This document shows, one piece after another, positions 59,597 through 64,000 of a stretch of 64,000 nucleotides of DNA. The stretch is from NCBI GenBank assembly GCA_937959265.1, contig CALGMA010000008.1:1-64000 (forward strand), written 5' to 3'. Position 1 is the first letter of the stretch; each line of letters opens with the position of its first letter. The DNA is from an uncultured Anaerolineae bacterium. Lineage in GTDB: Bacteria; Chloroflexota; Anaerolineae; J036; Brachytrichaceae. The notes beneath the pieces were generated by a model that was not told the origin of the DNA, did no database searches, and saw only the letters and a list, made by a program, of their open reading frames with translations. Made by a program: the position numbers and the translations under genes.

Positions 59597-60511
59597 ATGG
59601 GCGCGCCTAACCTCAAGCTGCCTGCCTTCCAACTCAGCCCGATCCTGGTCAAGGAAATGGCCGGACGCATGCGCAGTGCGCGGGCCTATACGGTATTGAC
59701 GGTCTATCTGGCCATCGTCAGCGGCCTATCGGTGTTACTCTACATGGTGAGCTTCCTGGGCAGCCCGCGCACGGTGGGCGGAAGCAGCGCAGTCGGGACG
59801 GTAGTATTTTACTTCCTCGTCGGTATGCAGGTGCTGTTGGCCAGCTTCGTCGCACCGGCCTTCACCGCCGGCGCCATCAGCCTGGAGCGCGAGAACAAAA
59901 CCTTCGATGTGCTGCGCATGACGCTGCTGACCCCGGCACAGATCGTGTGGGCCAAGCTGATCTCGGCGCTGGGCTTCACATTGCTGTTGCTCTTCGCTAC
60001 GCTGCCGCTGTTCAGCCTGGCATTTCTGCTCGGCGGCGTCGAGCCGCGCGAGTTGATCATCGCGTTGTGCGTGGTGTTTGCTTCGGCGCTGATGTATGCG
60101 CTGCTTGCGCTCTACATCTCGGCGCGCTCCAGGACGACGGTCGGCGCGACGTTGAGCACGTACGCCATTGTGCTCGGGGCCGTCGTCGGCATCCCGTTGG
60201 CGGCGTTGATTGGCTCCTCAACCATAAACCTGGCGCTCTTGCCAGCCGCGCCCGGCTCTGTATTCGCCAGTCTGTTCGATGCAGTGCTCACACTGGCGAT
60301 CAGCCTCAGCCCGATCAGCGCGATCGTAGCCAGCCAGCGCTTTTTCAGTGCCACGGGTGAGCTGTGGACGTTCACGCCGGGCTTCGCCGGCAGCGGGTTA
60401 TCGCTCACGTTGCCGTCGCCGTTCTTGATCCTGACCGGTGTTTATCTGATGGTGAGCGTGATTCTTTACGCGCTGACCGTACGGCGCGTGGCGTGCGTCG
60501 AACAGCAGTGA
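59597..60511 (+). CDS. ABC-2 type permease
   Basis: A 304-residue membrane protein with about six helices. The N-terminus SPILVKEMAGRMRSARAYTVL and ENKTFDVLRMTLLTPAQIVWAKL segment are typical of ABC-2 permeases of the ABC2_membrane_2/NosY-like type. GGAGG in the end of the upstream gene serves as its ribosome-binding site. Operon with the ATPase; no binding protein. Substrate unknown. It ends 10 bp from the convergent SirB1-like gene. Confidence 0.87.
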   Translation: MGAPNLKLPAFQLSPILVKEMAGRMRSARAYTVLTVYLAIVSGLSVLLYMVSFLGSPRTVGGSSAVGTVVFYFLVGMQVLLASFVAPAFTAGAISLERENKTFDVLRMTLLTPAQIVWAKLISALGFTLLLLFATLPLFSLAFLLGGVEPRELIIALCVVFASALMYALLALYISARSRTTVGATLSTYAIVLGAVVGIPLAALIGSSTINLALLPAAPGSVFASLFDAVLTLAISLSPISAIVASQRFFSATGELWTFTPGFAGSGLSLTLPSPFLILTGVYLMVSVILYALTVRRVACVEQQ

Positions 60512-60521
60512 TGATCGGCAC

Positions 60522-61361
60522 TCAGTTCCAGCGCGATGCCTCGCTCGAAAGCGCACTGAGATAGCGCTTGACGGCGTCGGCGTCCTGGGCGTCGGGCCGG
60601 CCCTGCAGATAGGCTTCCAACAAGGCGACGGCTTGTTGGCGCCTGCCCAGCGATCCATACAGCAGCCCCAGGTTGCGCACTTCGGAAAGATCGTCGGGGT
60701 TGAGGATGAGCAAGCGCTCGACGACCTTCGCTGCCCGATAGAAGTCATTGGCTGCGGCGTAGAAGTTCTTGAGGTTGTTCAGCATGCGCATCAGGATGTA
60801 GCGCGCGCCGACTGGGTTGAGGAATGCGGCGTTGAACGGCAGCTTGCCATCGGTGATGGAACGTACACGCTCACGGCAGCCTTCTTCGGAGAGGACGGCA
60901 CCACCGTGAAACGGATCGAGGTAGATCACCTGGCCGGTGTCCAGCACCACGCGGACGATGAAGTGACCGGGCAACCCCACACCATCGGCGCGGATGCCGG
61001 TGCGCTGTGCAACTTCGAGGAACAACACCGATAGCGAGATGGGAATGCCTAACCGGCGTTCCAACACTTCGTTCAAGAAGCTGTTGCGCGGGTCGGTGTA
61101 GTTCCGCGCATCGCCGGTGAATCCCAGCGTGCCGAAGAGAAACTGCGCCAGCACAAGCGCCGGCAATTCAGCGGACTGGATCGCCCATCCGGCCGACTCC
61201 GCCAGCCGGTCGAGTTTGTCGAGGTAACCGGAGACGTCGAGGTCAGGATACTCGAACCGACCCATCACGAGTGCCGCGCGCGCCAGGTTGATCTTTGCAT
61301 CTGGTTGGTTGACCTCTTGGGCAAACCCTTCCAGTGCAGCGTCCAGAGGGAAGTTTGCCAT
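60522..61361 (-). CDS. SirB1 / transglutaminase-like and TPR family protein
   Basis: A 279-residue protein of the SirB1 family. The transglutaminase-like N-terminal part has LNEVLERRLGIPISLSVLFLEVAQRTGI, VGLPGHFIVR and YLDPFHGG. A TPR-like tail (~195-260, YAAANDFYRAAKVVERLLIL, LLYGSLGRRQQAVALLEAYL) follows. Family members often lack the catalytic Cys, and none is obvious here. The ATG at 61361 lies 5 nt after a TAACAT hexamer in the divergent region shared with thyX. Function is poorly known. Confidence 0.85.
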   Translation of the reverse strand: MANFPLDAALEGFAQEVNQPDAKINLARAALVMGRFEYPDLDVSGYLDKLDRLAESAGWAIQSAELPALVLAQFLFGTLGFTGDARNYTDPRNSFLNEVLERRLGIPISLSVLFLEVAQRTGIRADGVGLPGHFIVRVVLDTGQVIYLDPFHGGAVLSEEGCRERVRSITDGKLPFNAAFLNPVGARYILMRMLNNLKNFYAAANDFYRAAKVVERLLILNPDDLSEVRNLGLLYGSLGRRQQAVALLEAYLQGRPDAQDADAVKRYLSALSSEASRWN

Positions 61362-61384
61362 ACAAAATGTTACCATTGTGTGCC

Positions 61385-62152
61385 ATGGCTGCAAGCGACG
61401 AATCATCCTCGAATCGAGATCATGCGCAGGGCAACGAAGACGTCTTTCGGCCCCCGAACCGTGCAGCGCTGCTGGGCAGGCGCGTGGCCGTGCTGGACAA
61501 GGGCTGGGTGGAGCTACAAGACTTGATGGGTGACGATCTGGCCATCGTCAACGCCGCGCGGGTGTCTTTCCTGGGTGAGAGCAAGGGCAGCGAGAAAGAC
61601 AAGAAGCTGCTGTTCTACTTGATGCAGCACCGACACACCAGCCCATTCGAGCAGGTGGAGTTCAAGTTTCGCGTGCGCGCGCCGGTGGTGACTTGGTGGC
61701 AGTGGGTGCGGCATCGCACCTGGCAGTTCAACGCACAGTCCGGCCGCTACGTCGCCTTCGATGAGGATGACTTCTACGTGCCGGACGTGTGGCGCAAGCA
61801 GTCGCCGTCGAATAAGCAGGCCAGCCTGGGCGAGTTGACACCCGAAGAAGGCGCGCCGCTCACTGCGGCGTTGCTCGAGCACTACGCGCGTGGCTACCAG
61901 CTCTACCAACAGGCGCTCGATGCCGGCGTGGCGCGCGAACAAGCGCGCATCTTCCTACCCGGCTTCGCCGTGTATTACACCTGGGTTGCCAAAGTGGATG
62001 CGCATAACCTGATGCACTTCCTCAGCCTGCGCATGGCCGAAGACGCACAATTCGAGATTCGCGTCTATGCCCAGACGATCTACGAACATTTCTTCAAACC
62101 GGCGTTGCCCTGGACGGCAGAGGCGTTTGAGCAGTTCATCCGCGCAAGATAG
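61385..62152 (+). CDS. thyX: Flavin-dependent thymidylate synthase ThyX
   Basis: A 255-residue enzyme that methylates dUMP with FAD and methylene-THF. The ThyX signature RHRTWQFNAQSGRY (RHRx7S) lies near residues 108-121, preceded by HTSPFEQVEFKFRVRAPVV. The C-terminus includes VYYTWVAKVDAHNLMHFLSLR. The ATG at 61385 lies 8 nt after TACCAT and lacks a Shine-Dalgarno; its divergent neighbour starts 23 bp away. Confidence 0.95.
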   Translation: MAASDESSSNRDHAQGNEDVFRPPNRAALLGRRVAVLDKGWVELQDLMGDDLAIVNAARVSFLGESKGSEKDKKLLFYLMQHRHTSPFEQVEFKFRVRAPVVTWWQWVRHRTWQFNAQSGRYVAFDEDDFYVPDVWRKQSPSNKQASLGELTPEEGAPLTAALLEHYARGYQLYQQALDAGVAREQARIFLPGFAVYYTWVAKVDAHNLMHFLSLRMAEDAQFEIRVYAQTIYEHFFKPALPWTAEAFEQFIRAR

Positions 62153-62251
62153 AATAGCGCTCGTGTCCGCGTCGCGCGTCTCCGGCGTACCTGCCCGGAA
62201 GGCGTGGATGCAAGACGTGTAATATGTAAAGCGCGGCCCATTACCGCTTCC

Positions 62252-63457
62252 GTGTCTCTCTCCTACAAAGACGCCCTCCGCAACGAGCGCCTAAACGCGA
62301 TCGAGGTCTTGCTTGCGACACCGTTCATCGTCGTCGTCACCCAATATGTGCCGGTGCTGGTGACGCGGCTTGGCGCTTCACCCTTGTTGCTGGGCCTACT
62401 CACTTCCGGCGCGGCGCTCATGCTCACGGTGGCATCGGCGCTGGGGCCGGCCTGGCTGCGGCGCGTGCCGGACTGGCCTCGCAACATCAGCATTCCGCTC
62501 TTGCTTTGGCGCAGCGTGCTGGTGTGGGTGCCGTTGTTGCTGTTCCTGCCGGCCCTTCAAGCCGAGGCCATCGTCGTCGTGGTGGTGGCGCTGAACTTCG
62601 TCGCCGGTTTCAGCAATTACACGTTCACCACCTTTCTCTCACGTATGACGCTGCCCGACCGGCTGGCGCGCCTGGTTAGCAACCGCTGGACGATGCTTGG
62701 CATCGGCATGGCCGTCTTCACGGTAATTCTGGCGGCCATCCTGGACGCCTTTCCGCGCCCGGTGAACTACGTCATCGCCTGCGCGCTCTCGCTCGCGGTC
62801 AGCATGATTGGGTTCGTCATCCTGCGGCAGGTGCGCCCGCTGCCCTTGGATTCGCGAGCAGCTACGCGCCCACGCGCGCGCCTGCGCGACCTCCTGGCAC
62901 ATCCACCGGCGCGCGACTACTTGCTGATCACGCTGTTGGCGCATACGGCGGTCAACGCGCCCGGCCCGCTGATCACGCTACAAATGGTGCGCGTGCTAAA
63001 GGCAACCGACGTGGACTTCGGCTGGTATCTGGCCGTTTTTTGGGTGAGTCTGGCCGTGGTCGGCCTGTTTGTGCCGCAGTTGACCGAGCGATTCGGCAAC
63101 GTGCGCGTATTCGCGGCGGCGTGCGCCGGCATGGGGTTGCAAATGGTGATTCTGGCGTTGGCCCCGGCGCTGCCGGTGACGTGGATCGCCGGCTTCACCG
63201 GCGGCGCTGCGTCAGTGATGTTGCAGGTGACGGCGTATGGGTTGATGGTGCAGTGTGCGCCGCCGGAGCGGTTCGAGGGCTATGTGGGAGCGTACACGGC
63301 TGCGGTGAACTTCGCAGTGTTCGCCGGGCCGTTGGTGATGTCGGCCATGACCGACGCCGGCCTACCCATTGCCGCCGGACTGTTGATCGCCGCCGTAGCG
63401 CGCGCCGGCGCAGGCGCGTTGTCGCTGAGGCTGGCAACCAGTCCGGGCGCGCAGTGA
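62252..63457 (+). CDS. Major facilitator superfamily transporter
   Basis: A 401-residue membrane protein with about 12 predicted helices. The segment RMTLPDRLARLVSNRWTMLG marks the loop 4-5 region, and the second half starts LITLLAHTAVNAPGPLITLQ. The start is uncertain: GTG 62252 gives SLSYKDALRNERLNAIE; GTG 62204 would add 16 residues. No specific substrate motif. The gene follows thyX by about 100 bp and may form its own unit. Confidence 0.83.
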   Translation: MSLSYKDALRNERLNAIEVLLATPFIVVVTQYVPVLVTRLGASPLLLGLLTSGAALMLTVASALGPAWLRRVPDWPRNISIPLLLWRSVLVWVPLLLFLPALQAEAIVVVVVALNFVAGFSNYTFTTFLSRMTLPDRLARLVSNRWTMLGIGMAVFTVILAAILDAFPRPVNYVIACALSLAVSMIGFVILRQVRPLPLDSRAATRPRARLRDLLAHPPARDYLLITLLAHTAVNAPGPLITLQMVRVLKATDVDFGWYLAVFWVSLAVVGLFVPQLTERFGNVRVFAAACAGMGLQMVILALAPALPVTWIAGFTGGAASVMLQVTAYGLMVQCAPPERFEGYVGAYTAAVNFAVFAGPLVMSAMTDAGLPIAAGLLIAAVARAGAGALSLRLATSPGAQ

Positions 63458-63500
63458 TAAGCGCTTGGCTTTTCAGCGCAAGGCCCACACCTGACAGCTC

Positions 63501-63875
63501 TCAGTAATACAATCCCCAATTCGCTGCGGCTTGATCCTCCATCATGGTCGGCTCCCACATCTCCAGGCCCATGGTGACTTTGGCAGGGCGCTCGGCGGCT
63601 TCCTGCGTTCTCTGCCGTACCTGTTCCACCAGCGCCGGACCATAGGGGCAGAACGGCGTCGTGAGGATCATGGTCACGTTCACGCTTTCGGGCGAAAACT
63701 CCAGCTTGCGAATCAGGCCCAGCTCGATCACGCTCATGCCGAGTTCCGGATCGTACACCTCGCGCAGGGCCTGGCGCACCTTCTCTTCTAGTGTGCCGTA
63801 TTCGTTCAGGTTGATCTTCGGCTCCGCATCCGCCGGAGATTTATTCTCTAGGCTTGCCTTCGTTTCATCGCTCAT
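63501..63875 (-). CDS. MIP18/DUF59 family iron-sulfur assembly protein
   Basis: A 124-residue protein with an N-terminal charged stretch (~1-30) and a DUF59 core: VRQALREVYDPELGMSVIELGLI and TTPFCPYGPALVEQV, with the conserved Cys. The family includes SufT and MIP18-type Fe-S targeting proteins. The C-terminus ends WEPTMMEDQAAANWGLYY, a conserved tail in this subgroup. GGAGGTGA precedes the ATG at 63875. The MFS gene converges with it. Confidence 0.9.
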   Translation of the reverse strand: MSDETKASLENKSPADAEPKINLNEYGTLEEKVRQALREVYDPELGMSVIELGLIRKLEFSPESVNVTMILTTPFCPYGPALVEQVRQRTQEAAERPAKVTMGLEMWEPTMMEDQAAANWGLYY

Positions 63876-63937
63876 TCGCGTCACCTCCAATGGCGCAGAC
63901 GATGCGTTGTGTCCGCACCATCCAAATTCGTTGCGCG

Positions 63938-63943
63938 ATTATA
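63938..63943 (-). promoter_or_regulatory. Candidate -10 of the MIP18-like gene; divergent TTGACA at 63955-63960
   Basis: A perfect TATAAT reads on the minus strand at 63943-63938, but no good -35 lies 16-18 nt upstream. On the plus strand TTGACA (63955-63960) with a weak TTAAAT downstream points toward a gene beyond the window. Both are moderate candidates. Confidence 0.45.
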
Positions 63944-64000
63944 GCGTCCGGCTATTGACATCTGCCCACGCTTGGTTAAATTCATGTGTGACGCATGCTA

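Overview
The window is about 62% GC and densely coded on both strands, with short intergenic gaps and no phage, insertion sequence, rRNA or CRISPR. It looks like a chromosomal segment of a Chloroflexota bacterium, probably an Anaerolineae relative. This is inferred from gene content and style: F420 genes (NADPH:F420 oxidoreductase, CofE, FbiB-like nitroreductase), a MoxR/DUF58/DUF4129 operon, a BTAD-AAA-TPR regulator, LysM/SH3b/SGNH surface proteins, a secreted protein ending in a YLPI-type tail, baeRF3, and many starts lacking a Shine-Dalgarno site. No 16S or marker search could be run.

Layout. 0.1-6.1 kb: a large regulator, a lactonase, an Ldh2-type dehydrogenase and tRNA-Leu(GAG). 6.4-12.5 kb: an envelope cluster with an LCP protein, an M42 peptidase, two SGNH-like secreted proteins and a small lipoprotein. 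12.5-15.3 kb: cytochrome P450 and glutamate dehydrogenase. 15.4-19.7 kb: promoter, infC-rpmI-rplT, terminator, then gmhB-gmhA, rluD and an ANTAR regulator. 19.9-29.6 kb: glycosyltransferase, M23 peptidase, thioredoxin-like protein, F420 genes, sulfurtransferase, DUF2237 and a GH116 glycosidase. 29.7-39.5 kb: gyrB, pckA, homospermidine synthase, a heterodimeric ABC exporter and an RRM protein. 39.9-46.3 kb: PepF, baeRF3 and a sugar ABC transporter without its own ATPase. 46.3-50.9 kb: a more accessory stretch with a frameshifted pseudogene, a DrrAB-type ABC exporter and an MFS transporter. 50.9-51.9 kb: a fluoride-resistance unit (riboswitch, terminator, crcB, DUF190). 51.9-56.3 kb: the MoxR/DUF58/DUF4129 operon. 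56.3-64 kb: CDF transporter, HIT protein, epimerase, ABC-2 system, SirB1-like protein, thyX, MFS transporter and a MIP18-like protein.

The best-supported non-coding elements are the fluoride riboswitch with an overlapping terminator, promoters for infC, tRNA-Leu and the riboswitch, several strong terminators, and a family of intergenic palindromes with one compensatory base-pair change. The most unusual protein observation is a pair of neighbouring SGNH-like proteins, each lacking a different expected catalytic residue. Many genes have a TANNNT or GATAAT hexamer 5-10 nt before the start codon, which suggests frequent leaderless transcription.
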